DNA of 64,000 bases from Dastarcus helophoroides (taxonomy: Eukaryota; Arthropoda; Insecta; Coleoptera; Bothrideridae), in contig CM053333.1 in NCBI GenBank assembly GCA_028583605.1, forward strand, positions 15,418,638-15,482,637. The letters run 5' to 3'. The notes under the pieces are model-generated. The model was not told the DNA's origin and made no database searches. It worked only from the letters and a program-made list of their open reading frames with translations. Both the position numbers and the translations under genes were made by a program. Of the stretch, positions 12,730-24,040 are shown piece by piece; the stretch's first letter is position 1; each line of letters begins with the position of its first letter.

Positions 12730-14090
12730 CAAGTAATTAGCTATAAACAAAATTTAGAAAATGCAAAAAACATAGAAGTTTAAATTTATGCTGAAAATTT
12801 CATGGGTTCGCAATTCGGGTAAAAAGCAAAGTTTGGAAAAAAAACTTTGGCAATTAACTTCGCATTTGTTTGTATTATTATTTCGTTCGAGTTTTGGAAA
12901 GTTGCTGGTGTAAAACTTTGATGATTACTTTTTTATTGATATGTTTCGGATATTAACGTCTCTATAAAAAATTCGATTTTTCTTTTATTTATCATCTTTA
13001 TTGCTTTATAATACGTAAATAAGGAATTATCGACCGGTTTCGGACGATTATATCTTTGTTGGGGCAATACGGTAATACATGTACAATAATCAACAAGGCA
13101 TTTAATTGTGTTTTTTTAAATTTCGATATTTTAAACTCTAAATTTGAAATTACTTTTCTAAATGTTTAATATAAAATACAAATACTTTTTAAAATTGTAG
13201 TTTAGATTCAAACTTTTCTCGTGATATTTTAACTTTAATTTCAAATTAAAATTTGGAATTTTTTTGGAACTTTCGATTTTAGTATTGAAATTTTGCCTTT
13301 TTCCGAAATTTTAACTTTTACTTTACTCTCAAAAATTTGACATCAGACAAAAACTCTTTTTCAAAGTTTTAACTCTGGAATTGTTTTTTGGACATATTGA
13401 GATTTTTCCAAGATTGTGATATTTTTTCTGCCCGTAACCTCATTTCCACTTTAAACTAAACATTTGGATTTCATACTCGAAACTGCCTGATATACTTTCT
13501 AATTTCAAAAAGTTTTCAACATTAAATTTTTACATTGCAACTTAAAACTCCAATTGAGTCTTGAAATTTCCCTTTATTGTCAAAATTTGAATTCTAATTT
13601 AAAAATTTCGACAAAACGACTTTAGAATTTCCAAAGCCTTCTTGACTTTAATTATGGTGTTTGAATAATAATTACCACAAAATTTCGACTTAATCAAAAA
13701 TGTCAAAATTTGAAATCATACAGAATCGAAAGCTCAAAAAAATGGCTCTCCAAACTTAAACTATTTTTGTAAAACTTTAATTTAAAAGTCGAATTTTCTA
13801 AAGGTAACTTAAGATGTTGCCTTTAAATTTAAAATTTCCAGCTTTTAAGTAAATCCTTTGAAAAACTGTCAACACTTCTAAAGCAATATTTTTCTTAAAA
13901 TGAAATTGTCGAAGTTTTTTTTTAAATGTCGATTAACATTTTGAAAATTTCGCTTTATTGTTAAAATATTTTATGAGTTACTATTGAAGAACTTACTTAC
14001 TACTGAAGAATTCCAAAAATTAAGGATTAAAGATATTAATTAATTCAAGATCTGAACATTTTTTTTAATTTGGGCTTTAACATCAAAAAT
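12730..14090. other. AAATTT-type low-complexity tract
   Basis: From about 13120 onward the sequence is a dense mosaic of AAATTT, AAAATTTG, TTTCGATTTT and similar words on both strands, without regular period or coding potential. The 12730-13110 part is plain AT-rich DNA. Confidence 0.5.
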
Positions 14091-14100
14091 GGGTACACAG

Positions 14101-14221
14101 CACAACACTTGCTCTAACGCGTTTCGATAGCCACGCGATCATCTTTAAAGAAATACTTTATTGCTGCATTTCTCTAAAGATGATGGCTTGGCTATCAAAA
14201 CGTGTTAGAGCAAGTGTTGTG
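14101..14221. repeat. 54-bp near-perfect palindrome (hammerhead-like / Penelope-type repeat?)
   Basis: Arms at 14101-14154 and 14168-14221 are inverted copies matching at 49 of 54 positions, separated by a 13-bp loop. Each arm carries the word CTATCGAAACGCGTTAGAG (varied in the right arm) next to a small stem-loop, GATGGC-TTG-GCTATC. A third copy of the word lies at 15715-15772, in the same orientation as the right arm. The arrangement CTGAAGA, stem, GAAAC resembles a degenerate hammerhead ribozyme core, and Penelope-like elements are known to carry such motifs in their terminal repeats. No Penelope reverse transcriptase was recognised nearby, so the family is inference. Confidence 0.6.
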
Positions 14222-14754
14222 TTTTTTAATTTTTCTTGGTTTCAGCGGAGAAGATTTGTAAAACAGTTTTTAAAGATAACCAAGGACCAGTCAGTTCCAC
14301 TAAAAAAATTACTATCAAAATAATATTGAATTGAATTTTGAATTTTCGATTTTATAATTAGAAATTTCAAGCAAGGAGTGTTATCTAACCTATTCTATCC
14401 TATCCATTTTTTTTGCGGAATTTTGTTAAAATTTTCAGTTTAAATTGAAAATTTTTAGCTTAAATTCAAATTTTTCAAAAACGTTTTTCTCGAAATGATT
14501 TCTTTAGACGGAATCATATCTTTTTTACCAAAAATTTGTATTATTTTTTTCTCGTAATTTCCATTTCTTTCATGGAGTTAGAGTAAGTTTTCTAAATTGA
14601 CAAAGGACTTGCGTCAATATTTTGGGTTTAAATTCAAAATTTTAAGGTAAAATAAATTTTCTTTTTAAAATAAATGCCTTTTCTTACATTAAAATTTCGC
14701 ATATATTGTCAAAATTTCGATTTTTATCTAAATAATATTTTTTGACCTATTTTT

Positions 14755-15178
14755 TAGTTATCATCTATCCACTCGCAAAGCGTAACCCTATTATGCCTTT
14801 GAATCATTTTTAAATAAGAATAGATTGTAATTGTCGTGGAAAATTCTGCTCGGCAACGAATTTCGAAATAACTTCTGTAGAAAAAATTCCTCCTAGCTAG
14901 AGGTCCTGACTGTGCCAAAATGGATCGCAGAAAAATTTGCTATCTAATATGCTTAAAAAATATTGGCTTTAGGAAAAGAAGTATCAGATCAGATCATTTC
15001 CTATGAAAGTATTTGTAGGAAAGAGACAAGTTATCAACCATTCGCCTCAGCTCCAGTGATTCAAGAGACTCGGCTAAATTCTTATTATCAGCTAGGTAAA
15101 TCACTCTTTGAATTAAATCAAAATAAACCAAACCGTGCTTTTGGGTTGAATTTTAAACATGAGAACAGTAGGATAGTG
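14755..15178 (-). mobile_element. LINE family A, copy 2: 3' end only
   Basis: This is a second, more decayed copy of the 3' part of the LINE at 2385-4985. Aligned landmarks on the plus strand are CACTCGCAAAG/ATTATGCCT near 14770-14800, an AAAATTCTGCTCGGCAACGA block near 14840 (copy 1: AAAATTTTGTTCGGTAACAA), the TTCAAGAGACTCGGCTAAAT region near 15060-15080, and AACATGAGAACAGTA near 15157-15171. Similarity stops abruptly near 15175-15180. The next LINE-A landmark (GAGCAGCTGATGAGATG) is found only at 17241-17258, suggesting a 2-kb insertion between them. Confidence 0.65.
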
Positions 15179-15698
15179 GCATTATTAGACGTATGTCTAA
15201 GTCATTATCGGTATCAAAAAAACTTGAATTTTTTAATATCACTAATTTCTAATAGGAAACTTAGTTTTTTTGTTATGGAACTACCAATTTGTTTTTTGTC
15301 AGAAGAAAAGTTTTTTTAAATATCAATGTTTTTAATTTTTAGTGTTATATTACCAGAAATTGTCATGGCCGAGTTTTGCAGTAACCAATAATTGTCATTA
15401 ACTTTTCCGATAATTGTCATCAAATTTGAGTTATTAAGTTGCTTTGTAAAAGAAGCTGAACAATATAGGAGTTTATTTATTAATTTGAAATACATAAAAA
15501 CATTCCTAAGATACATATAGTTACCCAAATATGTAGAATATGTATTTATTTAAGTTTGAATTTTCCTTCTTACATGTCTTTTGATTTAATTTTTCGAGCA
15601 CCTTTAGTAGTTTCTTTTTTTTACAATTTTTTTTCATCTTTTTTTCTTAAAACATATTTTTATTGGAACGGACTGGTCCTTGGTTATCTTCAAAAATG

Positions 15699-15814
15699 GA
15701 AATACAAAACTTGTATCTCTCTGAAGGTGATAGCTTGGCTGTCGAAACGCGTTAGAGAAACCTTTGTTGTGTTTCTTAATCTTCCTTGATTTCAGAGGAT
15801 AAGTTTTGTATTTC
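15699..15814. repeat. hairpin copy of the 14.1-kb palindrome family
   Basis: Perfect 14-bp inverted repeats (GAAATACAAAACTT at 15699-15712 and its complement at 15801-15814) enclose TCTGAAGGTGATAGCTTGG and then GTCGAAACGCGTTAGAG. The flank AAGATAACCAAGGACCAGTC occurs here inverted (about 15669-15688) and also just after the first palindrome (about 14273-14292), so both loci are copies of one repeat rearranged head to head. Confidence 0.55.
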
Positions 15815-15819
15815 AATTT

Positions 15820-17359
15820 TTAAAACATATAATTTTCATTCCTTCGGTTTCTTAAAGTTAAGATAAAATCATGATCACAGGAAATGTGGAGAGGTGTTCC
15901 ATTTAGCTAGAATTATCCTCTTTCCTTGCACATTTCTGTCACGATTTATGCTACATTTTAATGGGCTTTTATGCTGAATATAAGAACCACGTAATGATTT
16001 GGGTAATGTACACTGGTATCTAAAACTAATATCGATTCTTAAAGTGTTCTGCAACTAGTACAATCTGTTTTTTGACCCCGTTTTGTATCAACTGATGTGT
16101 TTCAATCTTTTTGTGATTATGACAATTATGTATTTTATGTGCCTTTTTCTTGGAAGTTTTGTACAATTTGTTTTCTAAATTGATTCTTTCGTCGTATCCT
16201 TTTTGAAACTATTCTAACATCTTTACGTTCAAAGAAGAATCCACATTCTGATTGGCAAAATCGGGATGTCACTTTAAAAAAATAGTTATTCTGTTCTAGT
16301 TCCTTGCCAATGCTATCTTGATTTCACTATAATTTACAAAATTATCAATATAAGATAGAAGTCTTTTTAGGTAGAAAACCTTTTCTTAAAATATTTTTAA
16401 CACATTTGACAGTTTGCTCTTTTTATTTTTCTCAAAAACTTTATATTTAAGTGCTGCTGTGAATATTTTAAATATTTTATTAGACATGAAATATATCATC
16501 CATTGTTTGCAGACTTCAGATGCAACCAAAATTGACTCCTCTTTATATTAAAACAATTTTCTTTTCTTAGTGTTTTCATTGTTCGCTTTGCTGTAAGTAC
16601 TGACACCAAAAATTGTCACTGACAGATTTACTAATTGTCAGTTATCCATGTGGTGACAAGTAATAACATTCTTGTATTAAATTTATTAATTCTTGTATTA
16701 ACGTGTACAAAATTGTTGTATTTAGCTATCTGAAATAATTTTGAATTTTCAGTTTCATATAAGCGATTTCCCTAGTAATTGTTACATTCTTTGTGACAAT
16801 TACTGCATTATGTTGGTTTTTTGTTTTCAGTAAATGTCACAACCAAATTTTTCATAACCGAAATTCAATTACAAACCTAAAAACATCTTAATTCAAAGTC
16901 TATCAAACATACTTTATTTCCGTGTAAAAAAATTGTACTCATTATAACAAAAACTGCTGAAATTGGAGTTAAATTACTACAACCTATCTTAACAAATTCG
17001 TTAACAATCACGACAAAATATTTTAGACAAGAAGCTAATATGCTGTTTTGTTCGACAATGCATTTGTATGGGCATCTGTCGTTTAAAATTTTATTTAAAA
17101 TTGTTCCAAATACTTATAGGAACCGATAAAGGCCATAAAAGAATGAAAGTAAAAAAGTATTATCCTATTTTTTCTCCAAAAATATGTTTGATGACAACTA
17201 CTGGGGGTATGATAATTACTTTATAAAACTTTATAACGAATGAGCAGCTGATGAGATGTGCAATATTTTTAGCTCGAAAAAGACAAAAGACAAACTTTAA
17301 AGGAAACATAAACCTCAATCGCACCACCAAAGGCACATTGAGTCACAAATTGTTTGAGA
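15820..17359. other. unassigned stretch, probably part of an insertion into LINE-A copy 2
   Basis: No recognisable protein. Words such as AATTGTCA/TGACAATT recur at 15350-15425 and again at 16600-16850, partly in opposite orientation, which could mark the ends of an unrecognised insert of about 1.5 kb. GAGCAGCTGATGAGATGT at 17241-17258 matches LINE-A copy 1 (2889-2906), so LINE-A sequence seems to resume there. Confidence 0.35.
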
Positions 17360-18121
17360 GTTAATGAGCCAACTCTAAAATATGTCAAACCGATTTAATT
17401 GTTTAAAAATTAACGCCGTTTCAAATCGAATTACCTAAACCGAGTTGGCACAATGTCAAATCGAGTTGAAATGATTTCAAACCGAGTTGCCCAAACTGAG
17501 TTGGCACAATTTCAACTCGAGTTGACATGATTTCAAATTGAGTTACTCAGACCGAGTTGACAACAAATCCGACCCTTACGTTCACTCACGTTAATGAATC
17601 GGTTTGCGCGAATTAAGTTCGGACCCGTTGTGTCACTTTAAATTGGGTTAGATTAAATTAGGTAGACCCTTATTAAATCGGTTTGGTAAATCAAGTAGAC
17701 TAGTAGACTATTTATTCCTCTGTCTGTAGTCTCTTTGGATTAATTGCATCTTCCTTTAATTATATTCGTTGACGATAATCATTTTGATCTTGTTTTTTTG
17801 ATCTTGTTTTTAGATACCAGAGGATATCAACGACGATATCCTTATTGCACATTAAACTATGGATATGGATGAAACATACAAAACGATATGTCACCGACGG
17901 ACACGATTAAGACCGGACGGATTTGACTCAAAGGGGTCTGCCGATTTCATTTAAATTTAATAAATACAGGTAAAATCGAGTTGACTGCCTTCTAACTGGG
18001 TCTAACTCCAGTTGGGCCAATTTAAACCCATTTAATAAATAGAGTTGATTGTGTTAACTCTTACTCGAGTTAAACTCAACTCGAGTTGAATCGGTTTCAG
18101 AAAAAGAGTTGACCATCTCTA
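17360..18121. mobile_element. hAT-like non-autonomous element with AACTCGAGTT subterminal repeats
   Basis: The right end, read inward on the minus strand, is TAGAGATGGTCAACTCT then AAACCGATT; the left end reads AATGAGCCAACTCT then AAACCGATT, so the two ends align over about 40 bp. TAGAGATGG-type ends are usual for hAT elements. Inside both ends are multiple variants of ACCGAGTTGGCA, TCGAGTTGA and AACTCGAGTT. No transposase is encoded. A clean 8-bp target duplication is not visible; GAGTTA occurs at both flanks but is not decisive. Confidence 0.6.
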
Positions 18122-18129
18122 GGAGTTAC

Positions 18130-18938
18130 AGTAATTGAAACTCGCAAAGAAAATCAACAATTTTGCTTCTACACTAAAAGATGAGATGAAACAAATAAAT
18201 TATTCAGTAAATATATGACGAATATTAGTTAAAACAGTGCGCCTACTGCCTACTTATACATATATAATACACAACTCGGATAAATTAATTTACTCGAAAA
18301 CAAAACAACTAAATATTTACACAAGCCTGTATATTGAGCGATGATTAAAGGTAACTTAAATTACAAATTGTTATAAGACGTGAAGTCCTCAGGCAATATT
18401 AATTAAATTAAGTTCTAGGCTCCAATAAAACTATATGAAATCTTTCTCCGATTCGTACATAAGGCTTAATGCGAGATTTATTTGCCGATTTAAATAATAA
18501 ATAACCAAAATCGATGGTTCGGTGAGACATTCTGCTATATATACCTCTTATAAATACAAGGATATTTCCCAGCGATTTTCCCGAAGAATTAGCTACTTTA
18601 TCACAAGCCAAATTCAATTCGATAAAACGTGTTCAATCGTAAAGTAAAATCAGTTGCTGGGAAATAACTGGAAGCTTATTATAACTGCTGAAAGATGGTC
18701 ATTATTGCCATAAATTTAAACGATAACCCTTCATGAATATTTTATGACTTTTATTTTTGGGGTTTATTATCATCTTAAATTTCCTTGATGACGTCTCAGG
18801 ATTTGCTTTGATTTAAATATGAAGTTTGTTAAATGAGATTTTAGATTAGTTTGTATTACAACTTAATTTGCTTAGATATCGTTTTACGTCTACAATTAAA
18901 GTGACAGCAATATTTAAGATCTAAAAATGCCAAGAAAG
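18130..18938. other. intervening non-coding DNA
   Basis: Between the hAT-like element and the Tc1-like element I see no gene. A minus-strand frame at 18408-18617 has no recognisable domain. The stretch is less repetitive than its neighbours. Confidence 0.4.
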
Positions 18939-18968
18939 TTATACAGAGCGATCGAGAATGATTGTCCG
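18939..18968 (+). repeat. left terminal inverted repeat of the Tc1-like element
   Basis: Thirty bases beginning TTATACAGAGCGATCG, matching the complement of 21091-21120 at every position. The outer T and TA are the flank and target dinucleotide. Confidence 0.92.
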
Positions 18969-21117
18969 GATTCTGAAAGCAGCCTGTCCCTATTATTATC
19001 AAAACTGATTTCATTTACTCAAAATGATTCTCTTTTTTTGGTCAAATGTTCTATTTTAATATTTGATAACAGCAACAGATGACAGTTCTGTTCATTGGCT
19101 TACTAAATTTTTGCATTTGGGTATTATTTTGTGGATTTTATAAGCTTCATTTCGTGTTTTTAAAACAGTATTTTTCAATACTACAGTCAGAGAAGGTGAA
19201 ATAGATACGTGAGTAATTTATTTATTGGGTATTTTATGGTCTAACCTAATTTGTTTGTTTTAATTTTAGGCTAAGAAAATGGCATTTTCATTCGAGCATG
19301 ATTAGTTTCATCTGGAAGCTTATTTTCGTAGTGGACAAAACAACGAAAATGGTTGGAGGTATTCAATCAACTCGTGTCATTTGGAGTTTGTTGGGGAATT
19401 TCCCGATCATGAAATTGAGTATGAAATCTTTTCTCGACATTTAAGAAGATTAGTTGACCGCTTCCGTAACACTGAAAGTGTTTGTAAGGGAAAATCTCTA
19501 GCTAGAAGATATGTTCTTTCAGAGGAAACTTTGGAAGATATCGAAAACCGTTTACTAGCAAGTCCAACCGAACCATTACGTCAGTTATCTGCCCAAACAG
19601 GCAATGACGAAGATTCATTGCTAAACTTTTATAACTACTCTTAATCATTTGTAGGACTATTGTGTCGATCCTGCCCTAAAGCAGTAAGAAAGTTGCATTT
19701 CCATCCATAAAAAGTTATTGTCGTGCAAGCATTACTACCGTTAAATTTTGAAAAACGTACTAATATTATAATTGGTTTAACAAACATCTGAATGATAACA
19801 GAATTCTATCTAGATCTAACATTTTTTTCTGACGAATCATGGTTCCATTTAAGCGGTTATGTAAACTTCCATAATTATCGCTCTTGGAATACAGAAAACC
19901 CCCATATTTTACGTGAAACAGCTTTACACCCTGTTAAACTTGGCGTTTGGATAGCTATGTCACGTAGGAGAATAGTTGGGCCGTACTTTTTTCATGAAAA
20001 TGTAATTGTTCAGATATATCGACAGCAAATATTGTTACCATTTTCGAAGAACTTCACGATGATGAATTTCATTACGGATACTTTTAACAAGGTGGCACAA
20101 CAGCTCACCCTGCTAATGAGACTTTAGAATTTATTAGGGAATATTACGATGATCGAATAATTAGTCGAGATAGGTGGCCACCACGTTCATCGGTTTTTAC
20201 ACTCCTAGAATTTTATTTATTTGGTTTTTTAAAATATTCAGTATTTTCTCAACGACTGCATAGAATTAAAGAACTGCAAGAACCAATTACAGATGCAGCT
20301 AGAAATATTACACCAAATATTTTGCAGAATGTGTTTAATAACATGAAAAGAAGAGTGAGTGCATGTTTAAACAACAATGGACATCATATTGAACATTTAC
20401 TGGGAAAATATATGTATTTTCTAAATTATAGTTTGTTATTTTATAATTAGGAATAAAATATTTTATGTGAAAAAAGTGTTCCATAATTACTGTGATATTA
20501 CTTTTACTTTGTGACCAATTCCCAAAAAACTAAACTCTATATTATGTAAGTACGAAAACTAGTTTTACAGTTGTAGTTAATGATACAACTATTGAAAGTT
20601 TCCAGTATTACAGATAGTTTGTTACTGTCAGATTTTCTTGCTTTCCTCGTATCAAGATATTCAAATGTGATCAAGTGAAAACTTGAAGAAAAATTAATTC
20701 AAATTCGTCAATCTACAAATGTATTTCTTGTACCCGAAGATTCAGCAAAATTAAAATGGTTTGGGTGAAATTTGACCAAACACAACATCAGCTGAAAATT
20801 AATCACATAAGAGCCACAACAAGATTTCATTACATTCTCAACTGAGATTAAAAACTAAATAAAAATAATTAAATAAATACATTCCTCTGTAAATTCTCTT
20901 AAATAATACTTAAGTAATTGATAATTTTTAGTGTACATTTCTATTATTATAATAACCTAACTTTATTTGACGTCTAAGTGTTATTTACTTGTTTACACAT
21001 TTCAAAACCCCCTAATCCTAACCTCCTGCGCTCGTGATTCTAGTACTGCTTTCTAAAGTAGGTGAACGGCACAGAAAAAATCAGTATGCACGGACAATCA
21101 TTCTCGATCGCTCTGTA
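18942..21117 (+). mobile_element. Tc1/mariner-like DNA transposon, about 2.2 kb, complete ends
   Basis: The sequence at 18939-18968 and its exact reverse complement at 21091-21120 form a perfect 30-bp inverted repeat, starting TACAGAGCGATCGAGAATG inside a flanking TA. With TA as the target duplication (18940-18941 and 21118-21119) the element spans 18942-21117. It encloses one degenerate transposase on the plus strand. The perfect ends against a clearly broken gene suggest movement by a transposase encoded elsewhere. Confidence 0.9.
19279..20450 (+). pseudogene. Tc1-like (DDE_3) transposase, catalytically dead
   Basis: Starting at ATG 19279 the frame reads MAFSFEHD, hits a stop at codon 9, and continues as FHLEAYFRSGQN, then CHLEFVGEFPDHEIEYEIFS and LEDIENRLLASPTEPLRQLS, an N-terminal helix-turn-helix region. 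A frameshift near 19610-19630 breaks it. The catalytic half resumes at about 19800 with TFFSDESWFHLSGYVN (first catalytic D retained), WNTENPHILRETALHPVKLG and RRRIVGPYFF. The block normally QQDGATAH reads QGGTTAH in another frame near 20087-20110, and the block normally PPRSPDLTPLDF reads PPRSSVFTLLEF near 20178-20210; both expected catalytic aspartates are therefore gone. The C-terminus NNNGHHIEHLL lies at about 20370-20402. A spliced host gene is excluded by the TIRs. Confidence 0.88.
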
Positions 21118-21120
21118 TAA
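21091..21120 (-). repeat. right terminal inverted repeat of the Tc1-like element
   Basis: Perfect complement of 18939-18968; ends CGCTCTGTATAA on the plus strand. Confidence 0.92.
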
Positions 21121-21230
21121 TGCGCGCGATGAGACAAATTTTTCGTTCCAGTTGACTCATAAAAGTTGAGGCGGATTTCAAGCTTTATAACTTATGTTTG
21201 AAAATTCGTTTTATTTTCGTGCCTTTTATA

Positions 21231-23490
21231 TACAGGATCGACCATAAATAATGGTACACGGGACAGGGGTTGATTTTTCGTATAAAAATAACGTGATTTA
21301 GCTTTATTTACCTTATACCAAAAGTTGATATTAACAGAGATACGAGATGTCAAGGTTGAAAAAAAAATTCGATTTTTTCGTATACCTATTGAATAAATTG
21401 TAATATAGACACAAAATTTGGCACAAGGGGGTTTCCTAAGACGAGAAACTCCGATTTGCTAACATATTACCAATAGCTGATAGAAGGCGCTACCCGTGCT
21501 CTCCTGCATAACTCTAAATCAACAAACCTTTTTTGTATACCCACGTATATTTATTTTAAATAGATAGTTTTGTTTCCCCATATTTTTTACGAAAAAAAGA
21601 CATACCTTCTAAAAGTAGATACGAGCAACCGTTGCCAAGATATTTGCCTTTAAATTTGAAGTCCCTTCGTTTTAAATTACTAAGATATTAAGGAGGGCTT
21701 CGAACCGGAACTGAACCGAAAACTGAAAAAAAAACCATCATTTTCGCCGAAACGAAACCAAAAAAAAAAATATTGGCTTATTTTGGTCCGTCGAATTAAT
21801 ATACCTACTTGAAAGAGTTTTTACTTTATACCTAACATTTTCTAGAAAATATTGATTTTATTCTTAAAATTTTAACCCCAATTAAAATTTTAAGTTTTAA
21901 CTTAAATCATTTTTTAAGATGTTTGACATTTTCTTGATATTTGGACTTTTATTTGAAAATAACTCAAAATATCTCTTTTCTTCTCCTAAAATTTCAAGTT
22001 TAAAATTAAAAAAATCCTCTGTTATATCTCTGGAATAAAGTAGTAGCGTGTTTTTTATTCAAGCCAGGGAAACTCGGTTTTCTTAACAATTTTTTTGCAA
22101 ATTCCAGTTTTTCTGGAAAATTTTGTGGAACATTTTTTTAAAAAAATTCCAAATTTAATTCTCATTAAATTTCAATTTTTTTCTTAATTTGATATCTCCA
22201 TTTTTTGAAGTTATTAGTCAAATTTTCGATTTTTCGTGAAATTTTTTCCTTCAAATTGTTCTTAAAATTTAGAGTTTCACCACGAAGTTTTTAAACTTGA
22301 AAAATAAATTTTCCTTCCATTTTAGGCCAGGTCAGAGTAATTACGTATTGTTATATTAACGAAAAAAAGACATCACATTTTCTAAATTATTTTCAAAAAT
22401 CAATTTTTAATTCAAAAAACGTTTAAAAATCAAAAAATAAGTCACCTGAAACTGAACCGAAAACCGGAAGAAACCATTATTTTTGTCGGAACAAATACCG
22501 GAACTGAACCGATACAACCTTTTGCCGGTACGAAAACTGAGAACCGGAACGAAAAAAATAGCGGTTCAGAGCCCTGATATTAAATTTTCGAAGTAGACAA
22601 AAAAAGTAATAAGAAGACAGCTCTCAAAGTAATTTATGTCAAATATTACTTTGCTGATAATATTATTACATAACTTTTAAAAATATCAATAAAGAAAATG
22701 CAACAATTAGGACATATTTTATTTTCTAACATAGAGATGTAAGATAGGATCTCTGAGTCCGCACAAGAAAAATTTAGGGGTCTGAATGGTCAAAGCAGAT
22801 ATTTGGATATTAATTCCAATAAGAGACAACAGGACTTTTAATTAATTAATTTGCACGAGAAAGATCATTTCTCGCATATTTATTTTTGAAAATAAATTTT
22901 GTTTTGGTATTTTGTTAAAATTTGCTTTAGAAATTTAAAAATATGTGTAATAATAATGTCAGTAGAGTAATATTTGATATAAACTATTTTAGAGTCAGTT
23001 TCATTACTTTTATTTTGAAACCTTCTACAAAAAATTCACGTTTACATAGTTTGAAATAAACGTACGGCAAACCTTAAAGGCAAACATTTTGAAAACGGTT
23101 GCTTGTATCAACATTCAGAAGGTATAATTTTTTACGTAAAAATATAGATAAATAAAAGTATCCATTTAAAATAAGTGTACATGGGGACATAAAAAAGTTG
23201 TGATGCTTTAGAATAATACACGGTAGCACAGGTGGTGCCCCCTTTGAGTTACTGGCAGTCTGTTAGCAAATTAGAATTTCTTGACCAAAAAAGACCCCAA
23301 TGCCAAATTTTTTGTCTATAGTGAAATAAGTTTATCAGTTATGCAAAAAAATCATTTTTTTTTAACTTTGACACCATGTATCTCAGTTAATATCAATTTT
23401 TGATATAAGGTAAATGTATCTAAAACACATTATTTTTATACGAAAAATGTACTCTTGCTCTATCTACCATTACTTATGGTCCATCCTGTA
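21231..23490. mobile_element. TACAGGAT foldback element with long inverted arms, TA target
   Basis: Starts TACAGGATCGACCATAA and ends TTATGGTCCATCCTGTA, each flanked by TA (21229-21230 and 23491-23492). The inverted arms are very long, about 450 bp each (21231 to about 21680, and about 23060 to 23490). Shared landmarks include AATGGTA, TTTTTCGTATAAAAATAA, TTTGCTAACA, GCAACCGTT and TTTGCCTTTAA. TA targets and TACAGG ends fit a mariner-related MITE or foldback. No transposase is present; the centre is occupied by a second insertion. Confidence 0.85.
21692..22575. mobile_element. hAT-like MITE nested in the foldback, with exact 8-bp duplication
   Basis: GATATTAA occurs immediately outside both ends (21684-21691 and 22576-22583). 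The left end reads GGAGGGCTTCGAACCGG and the right end, on the other strand, AGGGCTCTGAACCGC, a hAT-type TIR. Subterminal repeats of GAACCGAAAACYG/CCGGAACTGAACCG lie inside both ends. The interior is AAATTT-type low-complexity sequence without coding potential. Confidence 0.88.
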
Positions 23491-23492
23491 TA

Positions 23493-24040
23493 TACAGGGT
23501 GATTTGGTCCTAATGGCATTAATTTAAAGGGAAGATAGAGAAAAAAGGATATAATCTAAATACGTGATTAAAAAAAATTTTCGGGTATAATTACGCTGAA
23601 AAAAATATTTTAAAATCATAATTTAAACCCCTATTTTAGCTGTCACTGACTCCAAGGCCCCAAGGCCCAGATAAACAGAAAGAAGAAAAATTTACGACTG
23701 CGCAATTGGGACTCGGGCGAAACAAATAAAACATTGCTAGGTTACGTCTAAATGACAATACGAAAAACATTAAATGATTTTGACGGCGCCGATGATTGCG
23801 GAAAAGTCTTTGGGTGGTTTGCTTTTTTATATGAAAATCAGGTAACAACGAATTGCAGAAGAAAGTTATGCGAAAATGAAAAAAGGTGAAATCGCGAGAA
23901 GGATGTAAACGTTAATATCAATGCTGCAGGTAATAAATTAAGTTCGCTGTTACGGTTGCAAGTGTTAAAAGTGGTTAATACTCGAGAGTTATTTCCCGAC
24001 GTTTTATTTTTTAGTGACCCTCTGTGATACGATGGCAATT
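23493..24040. other. possible further TACAGGGTG element abutting the foldback
   Basis: Directly after the TA at 23491 the sequence reads TACAGGGTGATTTGGTCC, a typical start for mariner-related insect elements. I could not find a matching opposite end, so only the start is supported. The 23636-24038 part is less AT-rich but has no recognisable protein. Confidence 0.25.

Noticed and set aside
15850..16560. Penelope-type reverse transcriptase or GIY-YIG protein near the palindrome
   Set aside because: I translated both strands and could not find the expected catalytic blocks.
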